Shown: in pieces, positions 52,175 through 61,478 of the stretch
Layout of the letters: each line of letters begins with the position of its first letter
How positions within the stretch are numbered: position 1 is the stretch's first letter
The notes under the pieces: generated by a model
The model's database searches: none
What the model was told of the DNA's origin: nothing
Seen by the model: the letters and a program-made list of their open reading frames with translations, nothing else
Position numbers and translations under genes: made by a program
Source of the DNA: Pseudomonas songnenensis
Lineage (GTDB): Bacteria; Pseudomonadota; Gammaproteobacteria; Pseudomonadales; Pseudomonadaceae
DNA length: 64,000 nucleotides
Direction: 5' to 3'
NCBI RefSeq assembly: GCF_003696315.1
Contig: NZ_RFFN01000005.1
Location: 124,001 to 188,000, forward strand

Positions 52175-52366
52175 TCAGGCGGCGTGCAGGGATTCTGCGG
52201 GGAGCTCATGGCCAATCCAGCTCAGGCGAGCCTCCTGGACTTCGATCCATGCTGCACCGGCGGGCCTGTGGGTGCTGCTGAGCAGCATGCGGCAGCGGCC
52301 GTCCTCGTCGAGCAGGGCGAAGTGGCGGGGCTTGCGGCGGCGCAGCAGTGAAAGGATCTGGCGCAT
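52175..52366 (-). CDS. Small conserved-looking protein (63 residues)
   Basis: 63 residues starting MRQILSLLRRRKPRHFALLD and continuing with a beta-rich segment (CRMLLSSTHRPAGAAWIEV, ARLSWIGHELP). It has the look of small Pseudomonas proteins with an Arg-rich helix then an SH3-like strand set. No family is recognised with confidence. Only a weak GAG is upstream. It is convergent with mqo. Confidence 0.55.
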   Translation of the reverse strand: MRQILSLLRRRKPRHFALLDEDGRCRMLLSSTHRPAGAAWIEVQEARLSWIGHELPAESLHAA

Positions 52367-52535
52367 GGGGGCTCACTCGTGGCGACAGGGTTCGATCTTT
52401 ATCGCAGATGCCTGTGACAGCCCGATGAACTGAACGGGGCGGCATCGCCGTCGGTCAGAAGCTCATCACTGTCGGCACTTCGTGCCGCTGGGTATACTGC
52501 GCGGCATTCGTCGTCCCTAACCTGGAGAAAGCAGC

Positions 52536-53120
52536 ATGCTGCAACGCCTGTTGTTCGGTCTTGTCACCGTTCTTGGAATGAGCCTCGTAGGCTGTGCCCA
52601 TAGCCCGCAGCAGCTCGATCCGAACCCCAAACTCAATGGCACCATCAACCCTGTCGGCCAGGGCCAGCCCGTGGTCGTGCGCGTGGTCGATGCGCGCCCC
52701 TCGCCAACCCTGGGCACGCGCGGCGGGCTTTACCCGGAAACCAGCGCGGTGATCGTGCCAAGTGCCAAGGTCATACCCAAGCTGCAGGCTCAGACCGAAG
52801 CTGCCGTGCGCCTGCTTGGCTTCACGCCATCGCCCAACGCATACAACGCCCCGCAACTGACCCTGACCCTGGCCGAGCTGAAGTATCAGTCGCCGAAAGA
52901 AGGGCTCTACGTGACTGAAGCCAATATCGGCGCAACGTTGAAGATCGAAGTGCAGAACGCCGGCAAGCGGTACAACGGCCGCTATGGTGCTTCGCTGAAC
53001 CAGCGTTTCGGCATGGCGCCAAACGAGCAGACCAACACCAAGCTGGTCACCGATGTGCTGAGTGACGCACTGACCCGCGTTTTCCGCGACGACAACATCG
53101 GTCGTTTGCTGGCGCAGTAA
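52536..53120 (+). CDS. YajG-family lipoprotein
   Basis: 194 residues. Lipobox SLVGCAHS has Cys20. The body matches YajG: PNPKLNGTINPVGQGQPVVV, RDARP-like VDARPSPTLGTRGG, and APQLTLTLAELKYQ. It is an outer-membrane lipoprotein of unknown role. CTGGAGAAAG lies before the ATG and a strong terminator follows. Confidence 0.9.
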   Translation: MLQRLLFGLVTVLGMSLVGCAHSPQQLDPNPKLNGTINPVGQGQPVVVRVVDARPSPTLGTRGGLYPETSAVIVPSAKVIPKLQAQTEAAVRLLGFTPSPNAYNAPQLTLTLAELKYQSPKEGLYVTEANIGATLKIEVQNAGKRYNGRYGASLNQRFGMAPNEQTNTKLVTDVLSDALTRVFRDDNIGRLLAQ

Positions 53121-53162
53121 AGCGTGAGCGGCAAGCACGTCTGACCGGGCTGCCGATCGAAG

Positions 53163-53201
53163 AACCCTGCCATGGCTCAGCCTGGCAGGGTTTTTCTTTT
53201 T
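53163..53201 (+). terminator. Intrinsic terminator after yajG-like gene
   Basis: Stem AACCCTGCCA/TGGCAGGGTT (53163-53172, 53183-53192) followed by TTTTTCTTTTT. Confidence 0.9.
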
Positions 53202-53217
53202 ACGGTGCATAAACGAA

Positions 53218-53242
53218 GACGCCCCGCGATTGGCGGGGCGTC
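53218..53242 (-). terminator. Hairpin after the DUF1329 gene
   Basis: Perfect 10-bp stem GACGCCCCGC/GCGGGGCGTC with a 5-base loop, 19 bases after the DUF1329 stop; the minus strand continues TTCGTTTA, so the T-run is weak. Confidence 0.6.
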
Positions 53243-53260
53243 GGTGCATCCAGACGAGTA

Positions 53261-54622
53261 TCAGCGAACGCCGGAGTTGCGCAGGGCGGCCGGAGTGTAC
53301 TGGTTGGAGTTGGCCTTGTAGTTGTAGGTGTAGGGGTTCTTCTCTTCGTTCTTCATACCCATGACCAGGTAGCGGCCGGAGATGAGGTCGTAGAGCGTCT
53401 CCATGGAGTACAGCGGAACCTGCACGTTATAGAAATGCAGGCCATGGGCTTCGGCCACGCGCCACAGCTGGTTGCGACCGTCGTAGTGGTCGACCACTGC
53501 GGCCTGCCAGGTGTCCTCGTCGATAAAGAAGTGGCGCTTGGCATAGATATGGCGCTCGCCAGTCTTCAGGGTCGCTTCCACTTCCCATACGCGGTGCAAC
53601 TCGTAGCGGGTCAGGTCCTGATTGATGTGACCGGCCTTGATGATGTCGCTGTACTTGAGCTGCGGCGAATCCAGGCGATAGGCGTTGTACGGGATGTACA
53701 GCTCTTTCTTGCCGATCAGCTTCCAGTCGTAGCGGTCCGGCGCACCGTTGAACATGTCCAGGTTGTCGGAGGTGCGCAGGCCGTCGGCTGCTGTGCCGGG
53801 GCCGTCATAGGCAACCTGCGGGGCGCGGCGCACACGACGCTGGCCGGCGTTGTAGATCCACGCCATGCGCGGCTCCTTCACCTGATCCAGAGTTTCGTGT
53901 ACCAGCAGTACGTTGCCGGCGAGGCGGGATGGCTCGGTGACCTGCTGCTTGAAGTAGAACAGCACGTTGCCATGCTTCTCGGGTTTGTAGTCGGTCAGGG
54001 TGTCGGTGTAGACCACTTCGTCGACGAACTTGACCAGGCTGAAATTGCCGTTCACCTGGGGCGTAGCCTGGGCGATCACGCGGCGCGCGGAGCCGCCGCG
54101 ATAGCGGGTGATGTGGTTCCAGATGACTTCCATGCCGTCTTTCGGGATCGGGAACGCGATGGCCTTGTCGAAGTTTTCCAGGCCGTTGCCGCCACGGACC
54201 ATGTTGGTCTGCGTGGCGTTGCGCGCTGCGGCGTCATACACGTGCTGCGGCATGGCTGCGCTGCGCCGGGTCTCGTAGACCGGCAGGCGATAGCTCTCCG
54301 GGTAGCGCTTGAACATGGCGATCTGGCCAGGCGTCAGGTTGTCCTTGTACTGCTCGAAGTTCTTCGCCGTGATGGTGAACTTTGGCTTGTCGTTGGGATA
54401 GGGATCGCCAACGAAACCGTCGGCCGATACCGCTGCGGCGTCCTGCGGCAGTCCGCCGGTCCATGCCGGAATGGTGCCTGCTGCGTTGCCGGCTTTCTCC
54501 GCGCCGACGGGCGTCAGCTCGTTGCCCAGGCGCGCAGCTTCCGATTCGGAAACCGCCGCCATGACGTTGCTGGCGAGCAGTGAAAGCGTGAGCGCTCCGG
54601 TTGTGAACATTGTTATTTTCAT
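53261..54622 (-). CDS. DUF1329 domain protein, secreted
   Basis: 453 residues from MKITMFTTGALTLSLLASNV, with AGGACGAG upstream; the frame is open further but outside the signal peptide. The signal is cut after VMA. DUF1329 features include TPVGAEKAGNAAGTIPAWTG and VWEVEATLKTGERHIYAKRH. DUF1329 proteins are often encoded with DUF1302 and RND-type exporters and act in envelope lipid or siderophore processes; here the gene is alone. Envelope location is predicted and the substrate unknown. The region before it (54623-55001) holds a 7-bp inverted repeat GGCGCCG/CGGCGCC (54660-54681) and no gene. Confidence 0.88.
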   Translation of the reverse strand: MKITMFTTGALTLSLLASNVMAAVSESEAARLGNELTPVGAEKAGNAAGTIPAWTGGLPQDAAAVSADGFVGDPYPNDKPKFTITAKNFEQYKDNLTPGQIAMFKRYPESYRLPVYETRRSAAMPQHVYDAAARNATQTNMVRGGNGLENFDKAIAFPIPKDGMEVIWNHITRYRGGSARRVIAQATPQVNGNFSLVKFVDEVVYTDTLTDYKPEKHGNVLFYFKQQVTEPSRLAGNVLLVHETLDQVKEPRMAWIYNAGQRRVRRAPQVAYDGPGTAADGLRTSDNLDMFNGAPDRYDWKLIGKKELYIPYNAYRLDSPQLKYSDIIKAGHINQDLTRYELHRVWEVEATLKTGERHIYAKRHFFIDEDTWQAAVVDHYDGRNQLWRVAEAHGLHFYNVQVPLYSMETLYDLISGRYLVMGMKNEEKNPYTYNYKANSNQYTPAALRNSGVR

Positions 54623-55001
54623 TATCTCGTCCTGTCGTTCTGAATAGCTGATTCCCCGGGGCGCCGATGGCAACCGGCGCCAAGTGATACGGCATAGCGA
54701 TCTGTGCCGGCAGCGATCTTCGCCATGAAGACATCTATCCGCCGGCCAAGCAGGCTTGGCCCGAGCGATGCCAAATGTGCTTGGCTGCCGTCCCCGCACA
54801 CGCTCTAGTACGCCGTTTCGAGGTATGTCGAGGGTGCGGGTGAGGCTGCCTGTTAGTCAAGGCCGAGTGGTGAACACTACGTCATAAGTTGAGCTGATGA
54901 TGGTGCGGGTTCAGTCGCGTTTTATCGGGTAGATCTCACGCGCTGCGTGCATACGGGTAAACTGCGCGGCTGCCCAGCGGCTTGCAGAAGTGGAAGGTGG
55001 A

Positions 55002-55277
55002 ATGGCGTTACATGCGCAGTTGGGGATCGTCCTGACCCCTGCATTGGTTCTCAACGGATTGGCGCTGATTTGCGCGCTTTGCGGTAGCTGGTTGCTGGTT
55101 ATCACCCATTGCCGTCAGATAGGTGCTTCGCGCCGGGCTGTCATCGCCCAGGCTCCGGCTTCGCGTAGCACGGCAGGCGATACCGCGACACAGCGAATCA
55201 ATCAGGTGTTTTATCGGTTCGGATGGGCTGGTCTTCTGCTCGGTCTGGGCCTGTCGGCGGCTTCACGGTCGCTCTGA
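55002..55277 (+). CDS. Small membrane protein (91 residues)
   Basis: 91 residues from MALHAQLGIVLTPALVLNGL, with GAAGGTGGA before the ATG. Two membrane helices (about 10-37 and 68-85) are joined by a basic cytoplasmic loop of about 30 residues. No family is recognised. It is convergent with the acyltransferase gene. Confidence 0.6.
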   Translation: MALHAQLGIVLTPALVLNGLALICALCGSWLLVITHCRQIGASRRAVIAQAPASRSTAGDTATQRINQVFYRFGWAGLLLGLGLSAASRSL

Positions 55278-55338
55278 GCCAACGCTGCTGGTTGCAGAGC
55301 TGGGCCCGCTGCACGATGTACTGCGGGCCTTCTGCGTT

Positions 55339-56505
55339 TCAGGGCTCGAGCCCAGCGTTCAGGCGGTACTGATTACGTACCGGGGTGGCGTACTGCTGAA
55401 TCAGATAGGGCTGCTGTACGCTCGGGCAGGCAGCCAGACGCTTGCTCCATTCGGCTTCGGCACGCTCCACTTCTTCACGACTGAACAGCTCGGCCGCGCT
55501 GGGCACCTGGATTTCCGGGTCCTGGTCATCCCACAAGCGATAGGCGAGGTAGTGCACCGGAAACAGCCGGTAGCTGCCAAGGATCTGCCGATCCACCAGT
55601 ACCGCCATCTGCTTCGCATCCTCGGGAACGCTCTCCATCGGCGCGCCGAAAGCAATGTGCACGCGCCCTTTGTAGCCGGTGATACCCAAGGCGATGCTGG
55701 CGTCATCCTCGCCGGGCGCCTTGCTGTAGGTCCCCGTGGTGGCGCGGATGTACAGCTCGCGGGCCTTGGCCTGATCGCAGGGATCGTATTCGTAGCTGAT
55801 CGCCACCGGCACTGGCCGCAGCGCTTCGATCGTCTCGGCGAAGGCTTCGTCCTTGCGGCTCATGTGCAGCATCTTGAGGATCGCCGAATCGGTGCGGTCA
55901 TCGCCGTCCTTGGCCCGGCCCTCGGCCTGCGCAATCCACACCGATTCGCCGTCATTGCGAATCGAGTGATTGATATAGGCCGACAGTACCTGGTAGGCCG
56001 CCAGCTTCTCGCGCCGGCCGGTGATGGAGCGGCGCACGATAAAGCTTTTGTTCAATCGCATCAGGTCGCTGACGAAGGGGCGCTGCAACAGGTTGTCGCC
56101 AATGGCGATGCGTGGGGTGCGGATGCCGGCCTGGTACACGGCGTAGTTGACGAATGCCGGGTCCATGACGATGTCGCGGTGATTGGCCAGGAAGAGATAG
56201 GCGCGGCCTTGCTGCAATTGTTCCAGGCCGGAAAAGGTCACGCCGTCGGTAGCGCGCTCGATGGTCCGGTCGATATAGGCTTCGATCTTGTGCTGCAGGG
56301 CATCCACGGTGTGGATGCTGGCGAACTGCTTGCGCAGCCGGCGCGAGATGACCGGCTTGATCAGCCAGCCCAGGCTATCGGCCAGGCGTGGGAAGCGGAA
56401 GTGCGCCAGAATGTCGAGAAACTCGCGATCGGCGAACAGGCGTGCCATGACCGTCGGTACTTCGGCGTCGGCGTAGGGTCGGATGGCTTCGAATTCGTCC
56501 ATCAT
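55339..56505 (-). CDS. Glycerolipid 1-acyltransferase-like protein (PlsB/PlsC superfamily)
   Basis: 388 residues from MMDEFEAIRPYADAEVP; the ATG pair has AGAGAG upstream and the longer open frame has poor codons. Catalytic block is ANHRDIVMDPAF, a NHRD variant rather than the usual HX4D spacing, with EGRAKDGDDRTD as the phosphate-binding motif and VPVAISYEYDPCD later. It likely acylates a glycerol or related alcohol phosphate. PlsB-like N-terminal length is missing, so it is not the main PlsB. Confidence 0.85.
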   Translation of the reverse strand: MMDEFEAIRPYADAEVPTVMARLFADREFLDILAHFRFPRLADSLGWLIKPVISRRLRKQFASIHTVDALQHKIEAYIDRTIERATDGVTFSGLEQLQQGRAYLFLANHRDIVMDPAFVNYAVYQAGIRTPRIAIGDNLLQRPFVSDLMRLNKSFIVRRSITGRREKLAAYQVLSAYINHSIRNDGESVWIAQAEGRAKDGDDRTDSAILKMLHMSRKDEAFAETIEALRPVPVAISYEYDPCDQAKARELYIRATTGTYSKAPGEDDASIALGITGYKGRVHIAFGAPMESVPEDAKQMAVLVDRQILGSYRLFPVHYLAYRLWDDQDPEIQVPSAAELFSREEVERAEAEWSKRLAACPSVQQPYLIQQYATPVRNQYRLNAGLEP

Positions 56506-56745
56506 GCTCTCTGTAAAGGAAACGGGGAACGGGCCGGCAGCGCGGAGGCACGACGATTCGCGGAACGGACCGGAGCCGGCTGGCTCATACTCATCGAGTA
56601 AACGGCTGGTTCGGCTGATCGTCAGTGAAGCCTGCATGCGGCCCAGGGTGCCCATCACGGGCACGCCGAGTCGGTCTTTTGATAAAGGTCCGAATCGACG
56701 ACCTTTAAAGACGGCGATTATAGCGACAAGTCACGCGGAGGTTTG

Positions 56746-56928
56746 ATGCTCGAAACACAGGTCTTCAGTTGCCCTTACTGCGGCGAGCCGGTTGAAGCTG
56801 TGCTCGATCTCAGCGCAGGGGATCAGCAGTACATCGAGGATTGCGCCGTGTGCTGTCGACCGGTGGTGTTCGATCTGCGCACGGACGGCCAGCAATGGCA
56901 ACTGGAAACGTTGCGGGAGGACGAGTGA
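56746..56928 (+). CDS. CPXCG-motif cysteine-rich protein
   Basis: 60 residues from MLETQVFSCPYCGEPVEAVL, ATG after GCGGAGG; a TTG one codon upstream is also possible. The zinc-binding pattern is CPYC then CAVCC. Cytosolic, no known role. Its stop shares a base with the next gene, TGATG. Confidence 0.88.
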   Translation: MLETQVFSCPYCGEPVEAVLDLSAGDQQYIEDCAVCCRPVVFDLRTDGQQWQLETLREDE

Positions 56929-57188
56929 TGCGGCGGGTCTATGAGCCGCGCGACCTGCTTGAAGCCGAGATGCTCAGCGGCATGCTGATTGCGGAAGGCA
57001 TCGAGGCATTCCTCGCGGGCAGTCACCTGATCGGCGCCATGGGCGAGCTGCCGGCGGCGGGCTTGCTCGGGCTCATGGTGCCGGACGAGGATGCCGAGCG
57101 GGCGCGTCAGCTGATCGCTGCGTACAATGGCGCCGAGCCGTTGCCGGGCGATGAACCGGAGAGTTATCCCGGCGAACTGATCTGCTGA
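56928..57188 (+). CDS. DUF2007 domain protein
   Basis: 86 residues from MRRVYEPRDLLEAEMLSGML, with GGGAGG upstream. The DUF2007 segment AEGIEAFLAGSHLIGAMGEL and LLGLMVPDEDAERARQLIA is complete. Members are small, possibly signal-related or ligand-binding proteins in Gram-negative bacteria. It is translationally coupled to the CPXCG gene and lies 12 bases before the SRAP gene. Confidence 0.88.
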   Translation: MRRVYEPRDLLEAEMLSGMLIAEGIEAFLAGSHLIGAMGELPAAGLLGLMVPDEDAERARQLIAAYNGAEPLPGDEPESYPGELIC

Positions 57189-57200
57189 CGAGCCTTTCTT

Positions 57201-57818
57201 ATGTGCGGTCGCTACGCCCTTTTCCGTTGGAGCCAGGACTTCGCCGCCTTGCCCGGTTTCCCGTCCGACCAGCAGCCGCACTGGAGTATCGCCCCAGGCG
57301 CTTCGGTGCTGTTGCTGCGCCAGATCGATCAGCAGTTGCAGCTCAGTCGTGTGCGCTGGGGGCTGACCCCGGCCTGGATGACTGACCTGACCCGGACGCC
57401 TGCACAGGCGCGAGCGGAAACCATTGCCGAGCAGCCGATGTTTCGCGAGGCCTTTCGCCTGCGTCGCGGCCTGCTGCCGGCCAACGGGTTCTACGAGTGG
57501 CGCGGTACGGCACGCAAGCGCCCGTACTGGATGACCACTGAGGGTTCACTGATGTACATGGCCGCGCTCTGGGAAGCCTACCCGGTGCAGGGCCATACCT
57601 ACCTGAGCGCCGCGGTGGTAACCCTGCCGGCGGCGACGCTGCGCCGGCCGTTGATGCTCGATGAGGCCGGGCAGGCTGCCTGGCTCGATCCTGAAACGTC
57701 GCTGGAAACGCTGCAGGCGCTGATGGCTCAGCCGCAGCCGGCGTTGCGTGAACGACCGTTGGCGACCTTGGTGAATGATCCACGCCTCGATGGGCCGGAG
57801 TGCCTGACTCCGGCCTGA
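57201..57818 (+). CDS. SRAP / YedK-HMCES family protein, divergent active site
   Basis: 205 residues. Cys2 (MCGRYALF) is present, which in HMCES/YedK links to abasic sites in single-stranded DNA. Glu99 in ANGFYEWRG matches the catalytic Glu. However, the Asn of the usual NARxET motif is Gln (QARAETIAEQPMF) and the His of the usual IHDRRP segment is replaced (ATLRRPLMLDE). The fold and Cys2 suggest a DNA-protein crosslinker with changed chemistry. It is close to the preceding two small genes. Confidence 0.88.
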   Translation: MCGRYALFRWSQDFAALPGFPSDQQPHWSIAPGASVLLLRQIDQQLQLSRVRWGLTPAWMTDLTRTPAQARAETIAEQPMFREAFRLRRGLLPANGFYEWRGTARKRPYWMTTEGSLMYMAALWEAYPVQGHTYLSAAVVTLPAATLRRPLMLDEAGQAAWLDPETSLETLQALMAQPQPALRERPLATLVNDPRLDGPECLTPA

Positions 57819-57849
57819 TCAGTATATCGAGGGGCACGTGCCGGCCGTA

Positions 57850-59979
57850 TCAGACCCTGAACTGGTTGATCAGTCGGCGCTGCTGCTCGGCCAGGCGAGT
57901 CAGCCCGGCGCTCGCCTGGCTGGCCTCGTCGGCACCGGCTGCGACCTGCTGGGCGACCTGCCCGATATTGGTGACGTTGCGATTGATGTCTTCGGCTACC
58001 GCGCTCTGTTCCTCGGCGGCGCTGGCGATCTGATTGTTCATGTCATTGATCAGCGAGACCGCCTGGGTGATCGCCTGTAGCGCTTCTGCGGCGGCATCGG
58101 CCTGTTCGACGCTGCGGCGCGTGCGGTTCTGGCTCTGCTCCATCACCTGTACGACGTCACGCGTGCCGCCCTGCAGCTGCTGGATCATCTGCTGAATTTC
58201 GCCGGTCGCCTGCTGTGTCTTTTGCGCCAGGTTGCGGACTTCATCGGCCACGACTGCAAAACCACGGCCTTGCTCGCCGGCCCGGGCCGCCTCGATGGCG
58301 GCGTTCAGGGCGAGCAGGTTGGTCTGCTCGGCGATGCTGCGGATGGTGATCAGGATGGCGTCGATGTTTTCGCTGTCGCGGGCGAGCGTCTGTACCACAT
58401 CCACCGCTCGGCCGATCTCGCTGGCCAGTTCGGCGATGGTCGCGCCGGTGTCCTGGACGATGTGCCGGCCCTGATTGGCAGCGCGATCGGCATTGTTGGC
58501 GGCTTCGGCAGCCTGGGTCGCATTGCGTGCCACGTCCTGGGCAGTGGCGGTCATCTCGTGCACGGCCGTGGCAACCAGTTCGATTTCGGCCAGCTGCGTC
58601 TGCACGCCCTTGTCGGTTCGAATGGCGATGTCGGCGGTGTGTTCGGATGCATCGCTGACCTTCTGCACCGAGCTGACCACTTCGCTGATCATGCCTTGCA
58701 GGCGCGCGAGGAACGCGTTGAACCCGGCCGCGATCTGGCCAAGCTCGTTGCGGCTGTTGATATTCAGGCGCTGGGTGAGGTCGCCTTCGCCCTGGCTGAT
58801 GTTGTCGAGCATGACCACCATGTCGCGCAGCGGCCGGGTGATACGGCGGCTGATCAGCCATATCGCGAGCAGCCCGGCGAAGGCGATGAGCATGCCGATG
58901 ACGAGCATGGTGGCAAGGTTGCTGCGGCTTTCCTCGCCGAGCGCGACCATCAGCTGGTCCAGCTCCTTCATCACTTCTGCGGTTGGCAGCTCCAGCATCA
59001 GCACCCAGCGCGCGTCAGTGCCGGGGAATGAAAACGGCAGGAACAGTGCGACGCGGCCGCGAGCGTGGTCGATTCGGTAGTGGGTCTGGCCGGCAGGCAG
59101 CTGCTTGACCAACCTCTGCTCGTCGGCGTCCAGAAGCTGTGCTGCGGGTTTGCCGAGCAGGTTCTGGTCGCGGCTGTAGGCAGCCAGACGGCCGTTGCTG
59201 GAGATCAGCGCGATCTGCCCGACGCCGCCGTACAGCTCGCTGTTGGCGCTGCTCAGCAATTGCTGCATGAAGTCGACGCTGATGTCCGCACCAACGATGC
59301 CGTGAAACGTGCCATCGATGATGATCGGTGCATTGAAGGAGGAAAGCAGCTGGGTCTGCCCGTTCATTTCGTACGGCGCAGGGTCGCCGACGCAGGGTTT
59401 GAGCTGTTCACGTGGGCACAGATAGTACTCGCCGGCACGGACGCCCGTTTCCAGCAATGTTGTGTCCTCGATATCGGTGAGTCGCTCGGTCAGCAGCTTG
59501 CCGCTGGCGTCGCGGTATATCCAGCTGGCGAAGCGGCCCTCGAGCATGCCCGGGACATCGCCGCGGTACATCACGTCATTGGCGTCCACGCCGTTGGGTT
59601 CCCAGGCGATATAGGTGCTGGTCAGGCTGGGGTTCTCGATCAGCGTCTGGCGCGCCAGGTTGATCAGCTCTTCGCGGGTCAGGTTTGCCATCGGCATACC
59701 CTCGTCGTCGCTGAGGCCGGTGAGGGTGTGCACGCGGGCCAGGCCGGTAGCGATCTGCAAGGGCGCCTGCAGCTGTGCCTGGATGCGACTGACCTGCGAT
59801 TGTGCCAACGCGGTGACGCGCTGTTCGACCATGCCGTCGATCAGCGTGCGGGTCCGCTCCTCGACCAGCGCCTGACTGCGCATGCCGGAAACCATCGCGT
59901 ACAACAGCAGCGCCGCAATGATGGCTAGCGTGCAGGCGCCGGCCAATGCCGCGAAAGCGGTCTGGATGGATCTGAACAT
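57850..59979 (-). CDS. Methyl-accepting chemotaxis protein with dCache-type sensor
   Basis: 709 residues. N-terminal membrane helix (about 10-35), periplasmic double-Cache sensor (about 40-345) with two cysteines near [15 protein letters not shown] likely to form a disulfide, second helix near 355-378, HAMP, then the coiled-coil signalling domain with the hairpin tip [19 protein letters not shown]. Senses small molecules in the periplasm and controls CheA. The ligand cannot be read. It lacks a C-terminal CheR-binding pentapeptide (it ends INQFRV). Confidence 0.92.
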   Translation of the reverse strand: MFRSIQTAFAALAGACTLAIIAALLLYAMVSGMRSQALVEERTRTLIDGMVEQRVTALAQSQVSRIQAQLQAPLQIATGLARVHTLTGLSDDEGMPMANLTREELINLARQTLIENPSLTSTYIAWEPNGVDANDVMYRGDVPGMLEGRFASWIYRDASGKLLTERLTDIEDTTLLETGVRAGEYYLCPREQLKPCVGDPAPYEMNGQTQLLSSFNAPIIIDGTFHGIVGADISVDFMQQLLSSANSELYGGVGQIALISSNGRLAAYSRDQNLLGKPAAQLLDADEQRLVKQLPAGQTHYRIDHARGRVALFLPFSFPGTDARWVLMLELPTAEVMKELDQLMVALGEESRSNLATMLVIGMLIAFAGLLAIWLISRRITRPLRDMVVMLDNISQGEGDLTQRLNINSRNELGQIAAGFNAFLARLQGMISEVVSSVQKVSDASEHTADIAIRTDKGVQTQLAEIELVATAVHEMTATAQDVARNATQAAEAANNADRAANQGRHIVQDTGATIAELASEIGRAVDVVQTLARDSENIDAILITIRSIAEQTNLLALNAAIEAARAGEQGRGFAVVADEVRNLAQKTQQATGEIQQMIQQLQGGTRDVVQVMEQSQNRTRRSVEQADAAAEALQAITQAVSLINDMNNQIASAAEEQSAVAEDINRNVTNIGQVAQQVAAGADEASQASAGLTRLAEQQRRLINQFRV

Positions 59980-60108
59980 GTGCGTACTCCAGTTGCGCAG
60001 CGGATAACCAGGCTATCGGCAGGATTTGCGACAACTACAGTGGGACCGCTGGTTGCCTGGTCGTTAGGCCCGCTCTAGGATACGGCCGAGGTTTTCCGGA
60101 GAAACTCG

Positions 60109-60927
60109 ATGTTCAAGCCGCACAGATTGTCCATGCTGATCGCCGCTGCCGTGCTGGCAGGCTGTCAGGCCGTCAACACCACCAGCGGCGGTGCCGTGGG
60201 TGTCGAACGCAAGCAGTACATGTTCAGCATGCTGTCGACCGACCAGGTCAACCAGATGTATGCGCAGTCCTACCAGGAGACGCTCAGCAAGGCCGCGAGC
60301 CAGGGCGTGCTGAAGAAGGACACCGCGGTTGCCAAGCGCGTCAATGGGATTGCCCAACGGCTGATCGCCAAGGTGCCGGTGTTCCGTCCTGACGCTGCCC
60401 AATGGGCCTGGGAAGTCAATGTCATCGACAGCCCGGAACTCAATGCCAACTGCGGCCCTGGTGGAAAGATCATCTTCTACACCGGCCTGATCGAGAAGCT
60501 GAAGCTCACTGACGACGAAATCGCCGCGGTGATGGGGCACGAGATTGCCCACGCACTGCGTGAGCACGGACGTGAAGCCATGTCCAAGGCTTATGGTGTG
60601 CAGATGGCGACTCAGCTGGGCTCGGCCATGGGCGTCGGCACCGGCGGCCTGCAGCTGGCGAACATGGGTGTCGAGTACCTGATGACCCTGCCGAACAGTC
60701 GTGGCAACGAGAACGAGGCGGATCTGATTGGCCTGGAACTGGCCGCTCGCGCCGGTTACAACCCGAACGCCGCAATCACGCTGTGGGAGAAGATGGCGTC
60801 TGCCGGAGGTTCGGCACCGCCCGAGTTCATGAGCACGCACCCGTCGTCGACAACCCGCACCGCGGCGCTGAAGGCGAATATTCCGAAAGTCATGCCGCTT
60901 TACGAGCAGGCCCGCGGCGGTCGTTGA
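60109..60927 (+). CDS. M48-family metalloprotease lipoprotein
   Basis: 272 residues. Lipobox VLAGCQA with Cys19. The zinc site is HEIAH at 144-148 (MGHEIAHALREHG), with the third ligand Glu in NENEADLIGLE. Similar to LoiP/YcaL, which degrade misfolded outer-membrane proteins or maintain LptD assembly. Outer-membrane periplasmic side is likely. Convergent with the next gene. Confidence 0.92.
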   Translation: MFKPHRLSMLIAAAVLAGCQAVNTTSGGAVGVERKQYMFSMLSTDQVNQMYAQSYQETLSKAASQGVLKKDTAVAKRVNGIAQRLIAKVPVFRPDAAQWAWEVNVIDSPELNANCGPGGKIIFYTGLIEKLKLTDDEIAAVMGHEIAHALREHGREAMSKAYGVQMATQLGSAMGVGTGGLQLANMGVEYLMTLPNSRGNENEADLIGLELAARAGYNPNAAITLWEKMASAGGSAPPEFMSTHPSSTTRTAALKANIPKVMPLYEQARGGR

Positions 60928-60935
60928 CCGTTGGC

Positions 60936-60964
60936 CTGTCGCCGGCCGTTCAGGCCGGCGACAG
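60936..60964. terminator. Bidirectional hairpin between convergent genes
   Basis: Perfect 12-bp stem CTGTCGCCGGCC/GGCCGGCGACAG with a 5-base loop that contains the stop codon of the minus-strand gene. No T-run, but the stability of the stem suggests transcription stopping or mRNA 3'-end protection for both genes. Confidence 0.55.
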
Positions 60965-61393
60965 CAGCGCAGCCAGCGGCGTTTCGATACCCAGCTGCTG
61001 GTGCACACTCTCCAGGTCGATGAGGGTGTTGATTTCTTCGATGTCTCCGGCCGGATTGAGCGTCCAGACGCTCATGACGGCAATGGCGAGAATCTTGTCG
61101 GTGACCGAGTGGCCGAACAGCGGGGTGGCCAACGTGCCCATCACGGTGCTTGAGGTGACCACCTTGTGGCCCTCGCAAATGCACTCGTCCACTACCACTT
61201 CCAGATCGGGCATGGCGTTGCGCACGTTGCGCACGAGCTCGGCGAAGCCGGCGCTGCTCAGCGGCTGGCCGATGAGTGAGCCCTTATAGGCGAAATACTT
61301 GCTCTGCATCTGTTCGGAGAGGGCCAGCCGGCCCTTGTTCCAGCTCAGATCGATATGGTTGCAGACTCGTTTCTTGCGTCCATCCGCTGACAT
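60950..61393 (-). CDS. SnoaL-like / NTF2-like protein
   Basis: 147 residues: CNHIDLSWNKGRLALSEQMQ, then MPDLEVVVDECICEGHKVVT and IAVMSVWTLNPAGDIEEINT. This is a typical polyketide-cyclase SnoaL-like (NTF2) fold, one domain without signal. The substrate is unknown; the family contains isomerases, cyclases and ligand-binding subunits. Convergent with the M48 gene. Confidence 0.8.
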   Translation of the reverse strand: MSADGRKKRVCNHIDLSWNKGRLALSEQMQSKYFAYKGSLIGQPLSSAGFAELVRNVRNAMPDLEVVVDECICEGHKVVTSSTVMGTLATPLFGHSVTDKILAIAVMSVWTLNPAGDIEEINTLIDLESVHQQLGIETPLAALLSPA

Positions 61394-61478
61394 GCAGCCT
61401 GATCTCCTCGGGGCGCTGATGGTGCGCTGCGGTAGCGCACTCTATCAGCTCCCCGAAGACGCAGATTTGCGCTGCGTA

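Noticed and set aside
53435-54583. 382-codon plus-strand frame opposite the DUF1329 gene
   Set aside because: Shadow of DUF1329; no ribosome site and no recognisable domain.
55123-56601. 492-codon plus-strand frame opposite the acyltransferase
   Set aside because: Val/Gln/Gly-rich shadow, overlapping two supported genes.
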